Counted from the first letter of the stretch, positions 7,586-15,532 are shown. The stretch: DNA of 16,686 nt from a bacterium (GCA_028711675.1 JAQTRT010000030.1:1-16686), one strand, 5' to 3'. A program made the numbers and translations. Notes: a model not told the origin generated them from the sequence alone.

Positions 7586-8557
7586 CTATTTCATCCTTCC
7601 GGATTTAACCAGCTGATCGTATATCCATTGATAGGTTTTCTCAAGACCTTTTTCCAGCGAGATCTGCGGTTCCCATTTCAGTATCTTCCGCAGTTTTGTA
7701 TTATCGCTGTTCCGTCCGCGCACGCCCTGGGGTTTGGTCAGGTCGTATCTTTTACTGATCTTCTTCCCCGCAATATGGGCGACCATATCCACCAGCTCAT
7801 TGATAGTGATCATCCTGTCCTGGCCCAGGTTGAGCGGTTCGTGAAAATCAGACTGCATCAGACGGTATATCCCTTCCACGCAGTCGTCAATATAACAATA
7901 GGAACGGGTCTGCAGGCCATCGCCCCAAACCTCGATCACGTCTTCTTTTTTCGCCAAAGCGATCTTCCTGCAGATGGCGGCAGGGGATTTTTCCCGGCCG
8001 CCGTCATAAGTGCCCAGAGGCCCGAAGATATTATGGAACCTCACGACAAAAGTGTTTAGTTTATAATCCTCATGATAATGACGGCAGGCCCGCTCGGTAT
8101 ACATTTTCTCCCAGCCGTACCCGTCCTCAGCATCCGCCGGATAAGCATCCTCCTCTTTCAAGGGCGTGATATCCGGTGATTTCTGCTTGTAACCCGGATA
8201 GATACAGGCCGAAGAAGTGTAAAAGAACCGTTCCACTCCCTGCAGCCGCGCTGCTTCCAGCATATGCATGTTAATAAGGATATTGTCATGCACGATCTCG
8301 GCCTTGTGCGTCTCGATGAACCCGATGCCGCCCATATTCGCCGCCAGGTTATACACCTGGTCCACTTTCCGCACCGCCCGCAGGCAGCTGGCCCAGCGCC
8401 GCAGATCCAGTATCTCAAATTCATCCGCCGCGGTCTCTTCGTATTCAGGATATTTGATATCAACACCCCGGACCCAATAGTTCCGCTTTTTTAAATATTT
8501 CACAAGATTATGGCCGATGAACCCGCCGGCCCCTGTAACTAAAATCCTCTTATTCAT
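7586..8557 (-). CDS. GDP-mannose 3,5-epimerase-like NAD-dependent SDR
   Basis: 323 residues, an extended SDR with TGAGGFIG (8-15). It matches the plant GDP-mannose 3,5-epimerase signature at many points: NLAANMGGIGFIE (70-82), SSACIYP (115-121), YGWEK (147-151, the YxxxK pair), FHNIFGPLGTYDGGREKSPA (174-193), GDGLQTRSYCYIDDCVEG and the late GVRGRNSDN. In the plant enzyme a Cys in the SSAC motif and a Lys in the GGREK motif act as the acid/base pair; here these are Cys118 and Lys190, both present. The likely reaction is GDP-D-mannose to GDP-L-galactose (and GDP-L-gulose), supplying an L-sugar for the glycan. ATG at 8557 is preceded by AAGGAGG 11 nt away. It ends in TAG. General family is certain, the specific activity very likely. 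Confidence 0.9.
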   Translation of the reverse strand: MNKRILVTGAGGFIGHNLVKYLKKRNYWVRGVDIKYPEYEETAADEFEILDLRRWASCLRAVRKVDQVYNLAANMGGIGFIETHKAEIVHDNILINMHMLEAARLQGVERFFYTSSACIYPGYKQKSPDITPLKEEDAYPADAEDGYGWEKMYTERACRHYHEDYKLNTFVVRFHNIFGPLGTYDGGREKSPAAICRKIALAKKEDVIEVWGDGLQTRSYCYIDDCVEGIYRLMQSDFHEPLNLGQDRMITINELVDMVAHIAGKKISKRYDLTKPQGVRGRNSDNTKLRKILKWEPQISLEKGLEKTYQWIYDQLVKSGRMK

Positions 8558-8630
8558 ACTCAGCCTTTCCTCCTTTCGTTTTTATCATTCTGTCGTTGTA
8601 AATGGCGCCCCACAGCTTGACAAAGGTCAT
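8550..8630 (-). CDS. Possible 26-residue ORF or frameshifted tail of the upstream acyltransferase
   Basis: The ATG at 8630-8628 overlaps the acyltransferase stop as ATGA. The frame runs 26 codons (MTFVKLWGAIYNDRMIKTKG, then GKAEYE) to a TAA at 8552-8550, inside the start of the epimerase gene. The mix of Trp, Tyr and basic residues looks more like protein than random sequence, but the KGGK codons are simply the AAGGAGG ribosome binding site of the next gene. It is also the frame entered by a -1 slip at the A8 run of 8634-8641. It may be a coupled leader-like peptide, a lost C-terminal extension, or nothing. It fills the whole 69-nt gap between the two genes. Confidence 0.25.
   Translation of the reverse strand: MTFVKLWGAIYNDRMIKTKGGKAEYE
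8569..8575 (-). promoter_or_regulatory. Strong Shine-Dalgarno (AAGGAGG) of the GDP-mannose epimerase gene
   Basis: AAGGAGG on the minus strand, 11 nt before the ATG at 8557. It is among the best anti-16S matches in the window. It supports the chosen epimerase start and argues that translation is re-initiated here rather than passively coupled to the upstream acyltransferase. Confidence 0.75.
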
Positions 8631-9154
8631 TCCTTTTTTTTAATGGACCTGGCCGGTGAGCCGACAACAATATCATTAGCCGGTACATCTTTCGTCACAA
8701 CAGCACCGGCCCCGATGATGGCATTATGACCCACCTGTACTCCGGGTAAAATAATAACATCCGCGCCGATCCAGGCATTGTCGCTTATCACAATTTTCTT
8801 CTTTACCAGCGTATCCCTGTATACAGGCGCATTGGTCTCATGCGTCTGCGAAATAATGAGGGAATGAGTGGCAATAAGGACGTTCTTCCCGATCTGGACG
8901 CCGCCTCCGCCCCAGATAACAACATAATCCCCGATCCGGCTCCCTTCTTGTATGGACACACTGTCAGGTGAATGAATGATGACCCCTTTATAAAAGATAA
9001 CGTCTTCTCCCATTTCTTTTAACATGGATCCCCAGTAAATGGTCTTATACATCTGGATAATTGTGTCTGACCGGATTTTTTTTATCAGTGCGCATATTAA
9101 TCCAAGGATTAATCCGGCCATACCAAAGATCATGTTCCTGAATATCTTCATCAT
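8627..9154 (-). CDS. Hexapeptide-repeat acyltransferase (WcaF/maltose acetyltransferase-like) with N-terminal membrane segment
   Basis: 175 residues. Residues 7-23 are hydrophobic (NMIFGMAGLILGLICAL), probably one membrane anchor, followed by basic residues. The left-handed beta-helix coils run from about residue 50: VSIQEGSRIGDYVVI (66-80), VQIGKNVLIATHSLII (86-101), AWIGADVIILPGVQVG (127-142), HNAIIGAGAVVT and the family exit VVGSPARSIKKK. Candidate catalytic His residues are His97 and His105 (SQTHET). The probable role is acetylation of a sugar at the cytoplasmic membrane face. ATG at 9154 overlaps the previous gene's stop (ATGA) and has CGGAGGG upstream. The end of the gene sits in an A8 run, so the true C-terminus may be longer. 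Confidence 0.88.
   Translation of the reverse strand: MMKIFRNMIFGMAGLILGLICALIKKIRSDTIIQMYKTIYWGSMLKEMGEDVIFYKGVIIHSPDSVSIQEGSRIGDYVVIWGGGGVQIGKNVLIATHSLIISQTHETNAPVYRDTLVKKKIVISDNAWIGADVIILPGVQVGHNAIIGAGAVVTKDVPANDIVVGSPARSIKKKE
8634..8641 (-). other. A8 run with a slippery heptamer (A AAA AAG) near the acyltransferase stop
   Basis: On the coding strand the last codons of the acyltransferase read ATT AAA AAA AAG GAA TGA. This contains the classical bacterial -1 heptamer A AAA AAG in the correct register, one codon before the stop. A -1 slip would bypass the stop and add about 25 residues. No strong downstream stem-loop or well-placed upstream Shine-Dalgarno stimulator is evident, so a chance homopolymer or an indel is equally possible. 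Confidence 0.4.
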
Positions 9155-10182
9155 GGATGATTCCCTCCGGTATCACTCTTATCCAATATTAAATCCAATT
9201 CCCGGACGGTAGCCGGAAAATAGATTGTCTTCGCTGTATTGCTCTTTAAATAATTAATGTAATTCATACGGACGTTTTCATCCCGGGATCTAAAATATTT
9301 CAATAATGACACGGCCGTTTTATTCTCATTGGCTGCCTCAAACAAACCCGCAGTCTGATAGCCTATCACTACCTTAAAAAAGGTAAAAATTAAATTAGCC
9401 GGGACGAAATGGGGGATAACAGCGATCTCATTCTCCCTGGAATAAAATTTCAAGCTCAATGGGTGTCTCTTAATGACCAGACGGCCAAGGCCGAACTTCC
9501 TGATTAAATAATTGATCAGCTCATCCATCTTATGAATATACTCATCCTCGCTCACCAGGCCGTTCTCCGTGATCCCGCCTACAAGCAGCAGGACCGATTT
9601 GTCCTTAACATAAGAGGCCGGATGTTTTTGAATAATGTCCCTGTTGACCGGAAAATCCGCCTTAACAATCTTTTTATTGTTTAAAAAATAATTAACCACG
9701 GAGCACTGGAAACATTTTCCGTTCCATAACGGCTGCAGATTCAGGCCGTATATTAATTTGTTAAGGATAAGATACAGGATGGAATAAACAGTATATCTCA
9801 CCTTCAGACCTTTTAAAGTAACCACGGGTTTATAAAATACCGTATTGTTCTTCAGCAGTTTTAAGGCAAGCCAGGCCTCAAACTCACAATAAGCCAGGGC
9901 AGAAAAATATACCTCGCAATCCTTAAAGCCCTTCAACCTTTCCCACGTCTCTTTCTTGATTGTATTGATGGTTATCTGGTTCTTTATCGTCCCGAAGACA
10001 GACCGGGTCAACAGCGGCGGGGGGGTCTTAATAAGAATTATTTTATCCCTGGGATAAAGGCTAATAAAAAACTGTTCAAGACTGCTGTTGGATGTGACAA
10101 TGACAAAATCGTCCTGTGCTGTTTCAATCCTCGTCACCGTAGTCGGCGCCTCGAGATAGGATGAACAAAAGATTATCTTCAT
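9151..10182 (-). CDS. Putative GT-B glycosyltransferase with HP motif (sialyl-/polysialyltransferase-like)
   Basis: 343 residues, no signal peptide. The C-terminal half has the order expected of the CMP-sugar-using GT-B families related to GT52 and GT38: KDKSVLLLVGG (193-203), RLVIKRHPLS (234-243) with the HP motif, IPHFVPANLIF (256-266), and VVIGYQTAGLFEAAN (272-286), where Gln-Thr could fill the Ser/Thr position that binds the donor phosphate. The N-terminal half is poorly conserved and contains a hydrophobic stretch near 130-148 and three Cys at 157-160 and 99. The likely role is transfer of an acidic or other sugar to the lipid-linked glycan in the cytoplasm. No CMP-sugar synthesis genes are in the window, so the donor is unknown. 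ATG at 10182 follows a weak AGG. Identification is by motif order only. Confidence 0.6.
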   Translation of the reverse strand: MKIIFCSSYLEAPTTVTRIETAQDDFVIVTSNSSLEQFFISLYPRDKIILIKTPPPLLTRSVFGTIKNQITINTIKKETWERLKGFKDCEVYFSALAYCEFEAWLALKLLKNNTVFYKPVVTLKGLKVRYTVYSILYLILNKLIYGLNLQPLWNGKCFQCSVVNYFLNNKKIVKADFPVNRDIIQKHPASYVKDKSVLLLVGGITENGLVSEDEYIHKMDELINYLIRKFGLGRLVIKRHPLSLKFYSRENEIAVIPHFVPANLIFTFFKVVIGYQTAGLFEAANENKTAVSLLKYFRSRDENVRMNYINYLKSNTAKTIYFPATVRELDLILDKSDTGGNHP

Positions 10183-10255
10183 GAACCTGGTTGTATCCTT
10201 TTATTTACATACTTGAATTGAACGGCTGCTTTTAATAATGGGATTAACAATCATT

Positions 10256-11713
10256 TCAGCTGGACACCTCAACAAATTCGAATATTTTACTGAAATTCAG
10301 TTTAATCCCCTTTTGAAAGGTAATGACCTTTTTACCGATAAAATATATTATTGTGCCGCATAATACTACTTTTGAAATCAACGCGACAAGCAGCCATTTC
10401 TCCAGGAAAAACTGATAAAGAATAATGATACCGCCTATAATACCCAGGCAAGAGAAGAACAGCCTCCAATTCAAAGGAACAAAATAACATCTTTTCGAAT
10501 ACTGGTACTCAATTAGATATCCGAATATAAATGTAAGTAACGCGGAAAAGGCAGCACCGTACATTCCGAAAGAAGGGATCAGGATAAAATTGAGTATGAC
10601 ATTAATAATGGCTTCACATATAGTTAAAACCATCATTTGCTTTGTTCTTTTAGCCTGCATGATCGACAGGGAAGCAAGGCTTGATAACCCGGAAAAAAAA
10701 TAAGCCAGGACAATGATGCGGGCAATGACATAGGATTCGGCATACCGGCTGTCCATGAAAAAATAAACGATCTCCTTCAGGAACAGCGCAATGGCGAAAA
10801 TCAACAGTAATACCACTAAGGCATAACTGTTATTCGCCTTTTGAAGCTTCCTTTTATTGACGGCCTGGTCTTCCTTTTGACTGGCTAATTTAAAAAAATA
10901 AGGGCTGTACGCTGTCATGAAGCCGCTGATGACGATCAGGCCGAGTGTACCTAATTTAAATCCGAAAGAATAGATACCCACTTCTGTGAGGTTGAAATAC
11001 CGTTCAAGGAATATCCGGTTTGAAAGGTTTAAGACCCAGGCTGTGATAAGGGAAGGAATAAGGGGGATGCTGAACAATAATGCATTTTTCAGCATTTTAG
11101 AATTAATCGTGAGGTTTACGGTCCTGGAAACAAAAAAAAGATAAACAGGTAATAATATCAGACCGGAAATAAATGCACCTTTTAACTGACCCGATGCCCC
11201 GGCCCTCATTTTAACCACAAACCACAGGATCAACAATGAATTAATGATGAATTGACACACGGACAACAGGACAAAAGGCACGGCTTTTTCCTTAACCTGA
11301 AAATTAATCAGGGGGATAAAGGAAAAAACAAGCAGGAACCCTGTCATGAGCGAATACGCATAATAAGGATAAAAAGGGATCGACCGGTATATCCGGCCGG
11401 TCCAATTATGGAAAACAAAACACAAAGCCATGGCAGCAGAAGCAAACAGGATTTCAAAAAGGAAAATAGTGCCTAAAAAATCCTTTTGCTCTTTTCCATC
11501 ATGATAATCAAAGAACAGCCGGTAAATGGACCGTTCCGAACACAGTGTAAAAAAAATGACCAGGATACTGTTCAACACAGCCATGGATGCCACAATGCCA
11601 TATTCACCCGGAGATAAAAATTTGGTATAGATAGGCAGCAATAAAAAATTCCCGGCCTGGGGTATGATATTGCCTATCGTATAAATAAATGTGTTCTTTA
11701 TTAATTTTGACAT
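10256..11713 (-). CDS. wzx: Wzx-type polysaccharide flippase (MOP superfamily)
   Basis: 485 residues, hydrophobic throughout, with about 12-14 predicted membrane helices and short basic loops. The start KNTFIYTIGNIIPQAGNFLL (6-25), followed by PIYTKFLSPGEYGIVA (27-42), is the hallmark of the polysaccharide-synthesis/Wzx family. Later come YFNLTEVGIYSFGFKLG and the middle-helix FGMYGAAFSALLTF. It should move the undecaprenyl-linked repeat unit from the cytoplasmic to the periplasmic face of the inner membrane. It marks the pathway as Wzx-dependent rather than ABC-transporter dependent. ATG at 11713 is 2 nt after the upstream TAA, so translation is probably coupled. A 73-nt gap follows downstream, in which I see no terminator. 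Confidence 0.92.
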   Translation of the reverse strand: MSKLIKNTFIYTIGNIIPQAGNFLLLPIYTKFLSPGEYGIVASMAVLNSILVIFFTLCSERSIYRLFFDYHDGKEQKDFLGTIFLFEILFASAAMALCFVFHNWTGRIYRSIPFYPYYAYSLMTGFLLVFSFIPLINFQVKEKAVPFVLLSVCQFIINSLLILWFVVKMRAGASGQLKGAFISGLILLPVYLFFVSRTVNLTINSKMLKNALLFSIPLIPSLITAWVLNLSNRIFLERYFNLTEVGIYSFGFKLGTLGLIVISGFMTAYSPYFFKLASQKEDQAVNKRKLQKANNSYALVVLLLIFAIALFLKEIVYFFMDSRYAESYVIARIIVLAYFFSGLSSLASLSIMQAKRTKQMMVLTICEAIINVILNFILIPSFGMYGAAFSALLTFIFGYLIEYQYSKRCYFVPLNWRLFFSCLGIIGGIIILYQFFLEKWLLVALISKVVLCGTIIYFIGKKVITFQKGIKLNFSKIFEFVEVSS

Positions 11714-11715
11714 TT

Positions 11716-12765
11716 TTAACTTAAAACGATCTCTTTTATCTTAATAAAATCGTTATAAAATTCAGACTGCGGATTATCCAGCGACGGACAGGAACCAGCT
11801 GTCTCATCCGTTTTACTGTCCGGTAATGGGACAAGCCTCTGTGATCTTTTTTTAAAAATCACATATACGGCTTTCAATATTTTCACGTTACTTAACTTAA
11901 AAAAGAACAAGGGGTAGCCGTAACTTTTAATAATATTTTTCTTCATGGCTTTATCAATAACTTTCTCAATGCTTTTTATGTCTAAAGGGGATTGTGCCAA
12001 CAGATGTTTTAACAAACATTCTTTAAACCGGCGGTATTTCGTATCATAACTGCCGTCGTTAAGATAATTGATCAGCGGCTTAAGGGTCTGGCCCGTGGAC
12101 AGGACATTTCCCCTCCGTGCGCCATAAAAGATATTCAAATTTTCCATCTTCCCGTAAACAAGTGTTATTAAGGAAGGAAGCAGTTCCCCGAACCTTAAAT
12201 CATCTGTATACCGTATGGCTTCCTCCCAGACCTGCTGCAGCAGAGGCGTTCTATGTACTCCGCTGAAGGTCGGTATTTCATACTGTGATAAATGCCGGAA
12301 CACCCTGTCTGCTGCACCGGACAAATCAATGGATTTAAAATCCGGGATGCTCCTCCACTTGAATTCTTTTTTATTATTTAAATCCCCGGTCCAGAACACG
12401 ATGTACTTCCCGTGTGCCACACTGTAATCCTTGTTCTTTTCCATGAACTCAACAGCCTTATTTAAACTTCCCGGTATAAAAAAATCATCCTCTGAACTAA
12501 TGACAGAATAAGGGGTGGTTACCTTTATCAGCCCTTTTACTAATTTCTCCTCGAATCGTGTACCATGATCAAATTTCATATACCTGATCTTATCATGGGC
12601 CAACAGCTTCTGCAGAACAGCAGGCTGGGGAGCATCTTCCGATGAATCAAGAACCAGGATGGGAACCGGGAATCCGTATGATTCATAATACCTGAGAAAT
12701 CTGACCAACAGGTCATAGCCGTAATGAGGAGTGGTTATTATTGTTAATTTATCCTGGGAACCCAT
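11716..12765 (-). CDS. TIGR00180-like glycosyltransferase (GT2/GT-A fold)
   Basis: 349 residues from the ATG at 12765. The protein opens with KLTIITTPHYGYDLLVRFLR, typical of the TIGR00180 glycosyltransferase family, followed by PILVLDSSEDAP, then PYSVISSEDDFFIPGS with EDD as the likely metal-binding acidic cluster, and SVAHGKYIVFW. It probably adds a sugar to the repeat unit at the cytoplasmic face. The open frame extends upstream to a TTG at 12849, but that start would overlap the methyltransferase gene by 62 nt, and the added 28 residues look unlike the family. The ATG has a weak AAAGG 12 nt upstream and lies 22 nt after the upstream TAA, so I prefer it. The C-terminal third is basic and featureless. 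Confidence 0.8.
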   Translation of the reverse strand: MGSQDKLTIITTPHYGYDLLVRFLRYYESYGFPVPILVLDSSEDAPQPAVLQKLLAHDKIRYMKFDHGTRFEEKLVKGLIKVTTPYSVISSEDDFFIPGSLNKAVEFMEKNKDYSVAHGKYIVFWTGDLNNKKEFKWRSIPDFKSIDLSGAADRVFRHLSQYEIPTFSGVHRTPLLQQVWEEAIRYTDDLRFGELLPSLITLVYGKMENLNIFYGARRGNVLSTGQTLKPLINYLNDGSYDTKYRRFKECLLKHLLAQSPLDIKSIEKVIDKAMKKNIIKSYGYPLFFFKLSNVKILKAVYVIFKKRSQRLVPLPDSKTDETAGSCPSLDNPQSEFYNDFIKIKEIVLS

Positions 12766-12787
12766 AAAACTGACAGGCCTTTTTATA

Positions 12788-13558
12788 TTATTTTTTACTG
12801 CGGACCAGGTACCCTTCAGGATTGCAGGTAAAGAGCAATTTATTCTCAATATGTTTATCTATTTTAAAATTTTTATTCCCCGCACAAAATTCCCTCAACG
12901 CTGTTTTGGGATTATTGCCCGGTCCCCACGGCCGGGGCCTGTGCTTCTGCACAGGGATATCTTCAATAATAGTATCCCCGCAGACAAGGTAATACCCTTT
13001 ACCCACAAGCGGGGAATACAGTTTTAATTCCCGCAGCACATGCTCATGTGTATGGTTGGAATCAAGGACGACCATTACTTTTTTGGATTTCCCGATAATG
13101 GACCTGATCCTCTTTACTGTCGTCTCCTCTAAGGATGATCCTGTAATAAGCGTAATCCTTTTCGAGATTGCACCATGAGAAAATATCCTTTTTCTCAGAT
13201 CTTCCGGGATGAAGATATCCACACCTATAATCTTCTTCCCGCCTATGGCTTCCATGATGGTAGAATAAAAGAGCAGGGATCCGCCCCACGCCACCCCGAT
13301 TTCCACAATATAATCCGGCCTGGTATTATAAATAATTTCCTGTACAGCAAACATATCCTGGGGGAACTGCAATATAGGTTCTCCAAACCAGTTGGTCTGG
13401 TGTATCCAGTTATACTGGTCTGCCTTTACCAGAACTTTTAAGGCGTTCTTCTGAAGTGCTGTATCGTGCGCCATTTTTTCCGCAAACAGGACACGCATAT
13501 TCTCAAACTGATCCCTGGTATAGATACGCTTTTTTATGGACCTGGTTTCTCTTTTCAT
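12788..13558 (-). CDS. CmcI/rhamnosyl O-methyltransferase family SAM-dependent methyltransferase
   Basis: 256 residues, the usual size of the cephalosporin hydroxylase (CmcI) family, whose characterised relatives include sugar O-methyltransferases. The SAM-binding loop is YIVEIGVAWGGSLLFYS (83-99), the second acidic strand is IIGVDIF (110-116), and the family-specific VVLDSNHTHEHVLRELKLYS (163-182) follows, then GYYLVCGDTIIED (188-200) with probable metal ligands. It presumably O-methylates a sugar of the repeat unit or its nucleotide precursor. ATG at 13558 overlaps the previous stop (ATGA) and has AAGGAGT (13568-13574) 9 nt upstream inside the preceding gene. Its coupling to the SDR enzymes suggests that its substrate is the sugar they make. 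Family is clear, acceptor is not. Confidence 0.85.
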   Translation of the reverse strand: MKRETRSIKKRIYTRDQFENMRVLFAEKMAHDTALQKNALKVLVKADQYNWIHQTNWFGEPILQFPQDMFAVQEIIYNTRPDYIVEIGVAWGGSLLFYSTIMEAIGGKKIIGVDIFIPEDLRKRIFSHGAISKRITLITGSSLEETTVKRIRSIIGKSKKVMVVLDSNHTHEHVLRELKLYSPLVGKGYYLVCGDTIIEDIPVQKHRPRPWGPGNNPKTALREFCAGNKNFKIDKHIENKLLFTCNPEGYLVRSKK

Positions 13559-14490
13559 TTTTCAACAACTCCTTTTAATAATTTAATCGTATCCTGAATC
13601 CCCTTTCTCAAATTCCCCTTGAAAACAAATCCCTGTTTTTTTATTTTTTCATTAGAGACGGTATAGGTAAGCTGGTTCATGATGGGACTGTCCACATATT
13701 CCACATTCAAATGAGGGATGGATATCTTGATTAAATCCAGTATTTCCTTGACCGTGGAATTGGCTGTCACGATATTATATACCTGGTTTGGGAATAGATC
13801 CTTTTTTATGATAAATAACAGGGCGCTTATAGCATCATTCAGATCAAGGTACGGCCTTTTCTGATTCATGGCTGTCTTCCACACCGTAATAGGCTGTTTC
13901 AAGCAGGCCTGCCAGACGAATTTATTGACAGCGGTATGGAAACGCATGCCTATGGATGTACCAAAAATGGTACCCAGCCGGCCTATGATAAAATTCAATT
14001 TCTTCTCGTTCCCTAATTGAATGAGCAGTTGTTCTGCTTTTAACTTACTCTCCGCATAGGGACTCTGCGGTTTAAGTTCCTCAACCGAACAATTCTCATC
14101 CACCGACTCTTTCTGGGTGCCGTAAACACTGGTCGTGGAAGGAAAGACCAACCGGCAACCGTTTTGTATGCACGCCCTGGCTACTTTTTCCGTCCCGGAG
14201 TAATTAGTCTCTTCCACCATCTCTTTTTTATTAAAGCTGGAAGCAGCGTCCGTTATGGCAGCCAGATGGATAACAGCATGGACCCCTTTAAAATACTCGT
14301 TTAAATCAGCTGTACAGATATCCTTTTCGAAAAATTTGAACAATACTCCTTTGGGCAGATGGAACAGGGAAGAATACCTCTGGGTCATGAGATTATCCAG
14401 TAGGATCACTTCTTCAAACTGGCCCGGCTTCAGGCTGTGGATCAGCCGGGAGCCGATATGCCCAAGGGCTCCTGTTATTAATATTTTCAT
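13555..14490 (-). CDS. Extended SDR: NAD-dependent epimerase/dehydratase/reductase
   Basis: 311 residues. Rossmann motif TGALGHIG (6-13), the IHLAAIT strand (74-80), STTSVYG (118-124) with the catalytic Ser/Thr, and YAESK (145-149) as the YxxxK pair: the active site is complete. The C-terminal substrate-binding part has QKRPYLDLNDAI, in which RPYLDLND corresponds to the RDYIYVDD-type motif of sugar-nucleotide enzymes. The product is a modified nucleotide sugar; whether it epimerises, dehydrates or reduces cannot be told. ATG at 14490 is 4 nt after the preceding stop, with AGGTG overlapping that stop, and its own TGA overlaps the methyltransferase ATG. It is the third and shortest of three consecutive SDRs. 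Confidence 0.88.
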   Translation of the reverse strand: MKILITGALGHIGSRLIHSLKPGQFEEVILLDNLMTQRYSSLFHLPKGVLFKFFEKDICTADLNEYFKGVHAVIHLAAITDAASSFNKKEMVEETNYSGTEKVARACIQNGCRLVFPSTTSVYGTQKESVDENCSVEELKPQSPYAESKLKAEQLLIQLGNEKKLNFIIGRLGTIFGTSIGMRFHTAVNKFVWQACLKQPITVWKTAMNQKRPYLDLNDAISALLFIIKKDLFPNQVYNIVTANSTVKEILDLIKISIPHLNVEYVDSPIMNQLTYTVSNEKIKKQGFVFKGNLRKGIQDTIKLLKGVVEK

Positions 14491-14494
14491 TTTT

Positions 14495-15520
14495 TCACCT
14501 CAAATATTCTCCCAGATGTTTTTTAAAGAATGTCCTTGTCTTAACCAGACCCTGGGCAAAGCCGTACTGCGGTTTCCACGCCAGAATTTTCTTCATCTTT
14601 TCATTGCTGATGACGGCATCACCGATCTCCGTCACTTTTCTGTCCATTGGCCATTCGACGAACTTTACTTTACCCGACCCGATATATTTTACGATCATAT
14701 TAGCAATTTCCGCCACACTGTAGTGCTGATCCCCGGCGACAAAAAAGACCTCCCCTTCCGACCGGTTGCTTTCCGATGCTTTGATAAGAGCCGAAATACA
14801 ATCCTCAACATAGATGACGTTCCGTAATTGAACGCCCTTTCCATAGACCGTGATCTCCCTGTCCTGCAAAGCCAAGCCGATAAAATAATTAACAAAAGTA
14901 AAATCACTGCTGTGGATACTGGCTCTCGGCCCAAAAACATTGGAAAACCTGATCACGGTAACCGGGATGTTATACGCATTGCCGTAGATGAGAGCATACT
15001 TTTCAGAAACGCTCTTATTGGCCGAATAGATATCCGTGGGGAATTCAGGATGGTTTTCATCCGCCGGTTTGAAGTGCAGTTTTCCCAATTGGGTGGACGT
15101 ACCCACGTGTACAAATTTTATTTGTTTATTGAACCGCCGTGTGGCCTCCAGCAAATTAATGACCCCCTTGCAGTTAACCTCCAGATCGATCCAAGGCTCT
15201 TTCATGGAAAAGGGATGCGATGTCGAAGCCGAACAGTTGAATAAAATATCCTTATTGATAATATGACGCGAGACCTCGTCGAAATTCAAAATATCGCTCA
15301 ATACCAATTCAACGGAATCCCTTATATCATGGATATTATATAAATTACCGCCGGAATGGGGGTCCAGACAGTCAAAAATCGTGACGTTAGCTCCCAATTC
15401 CAGGCATCGGCAGGCCAGATTACTTCCGATAAAACCCAAACCACCCGTGATCAATACCCGTTTGTTCTTCATGAAAGACAGGCGCTCTTTATTTTTTTTC
15501 AATCCTTGTTTTATTTTCAT
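14495..15520 (-). CDS. Extended SDR: NAD-dependent sugar-nucleotide epimerase/dehydratase
   Basis: 341 residues. NAD loop TGGLGFIGS (25-33), LFNCSASTSHP (93-103), VGTSTQLG (139-146), and YSANK (165-169) as the YxxxK pair. RFSNVFGPRAS (191-201) and VYGKGVQLRNVIYVEDC complete the family pattern. In VGTSTQLG the usual SSxxVYG is replaced by TSTxxLG, an unusual active-site loop seen in some GDP- or CDP-sugar enzymes, so the reaction is uncertain. The N-terminus is about 17 basic residues longer than usual. I still favour the ATG at 15520 because it has a strong AAGGAG 6 nt away, while the internal Met17 has no clear ribosome binding site. It may be the 4,6-dehydratase or an epimerase of the local pathway. 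Confidence 0.87.
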   Translation of the reverse strand: MKIKQGLKKNKERLSFMKNKRVLITGGLGFIGSNLACRCLELGANVTIFDCLDPHSGGNLYNIHDIRDSVELVLSDILNFDEVSRHIINKDILFNCSASTSHPFSMKEPWIDLEVNCKGVINLLEATRRFNKQIKFVHVGTSTQLGKLHFKPADENHPEFPTDIYSANKSVSEKYALIYGNAYNIPVTVIRFSNVFGPRASIHSSDFTFVNYFIGLALQDREITVYGKGVQLRNVIYVEDCISALIKASESNRSEGEVFFVAGDQHYSVAEIANMIVKYIGSGKVKFVEWPMDRKVTEIGDAVISNEKMKKILAWKPQYGFAQGLVKTRTFFKKHLGEYLR

Positions 15521-15524
15521 CGAC

Positions 15525-15532
15525 TTCTCCTT
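15525..15532 (-). promoter_or_regulatory. Shine-Dalgarno AAGGAGAA deciding the start of the middle SDR gene
   Basis: AAGGAGAA on the minus strand, with AAGGAG 6 nt before the ATG at 15520. The upstream gene ends at 15543, so this site occupies the intergenic gap. It favours the longer protein with a basic 16-residue N-terminal extension over the internal Met that would give the more usual SDR start. Confidence 0.7.

Noticed and set aside
10183..10255. 73-nt gap after the flippase gene as a possible promoter or terminator
   Set aside because: AT-rich but with no clear -35/-10 pair, no GC-rich hairpin followed by a T run, and no open frame of note.
12788..12849. A 62-nt functional overlap between the methyltransferase and glycosyltransferase genes
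   Set aside because: It depends on a TTG start with no family support; the ATG at 12765 removes the overlap.
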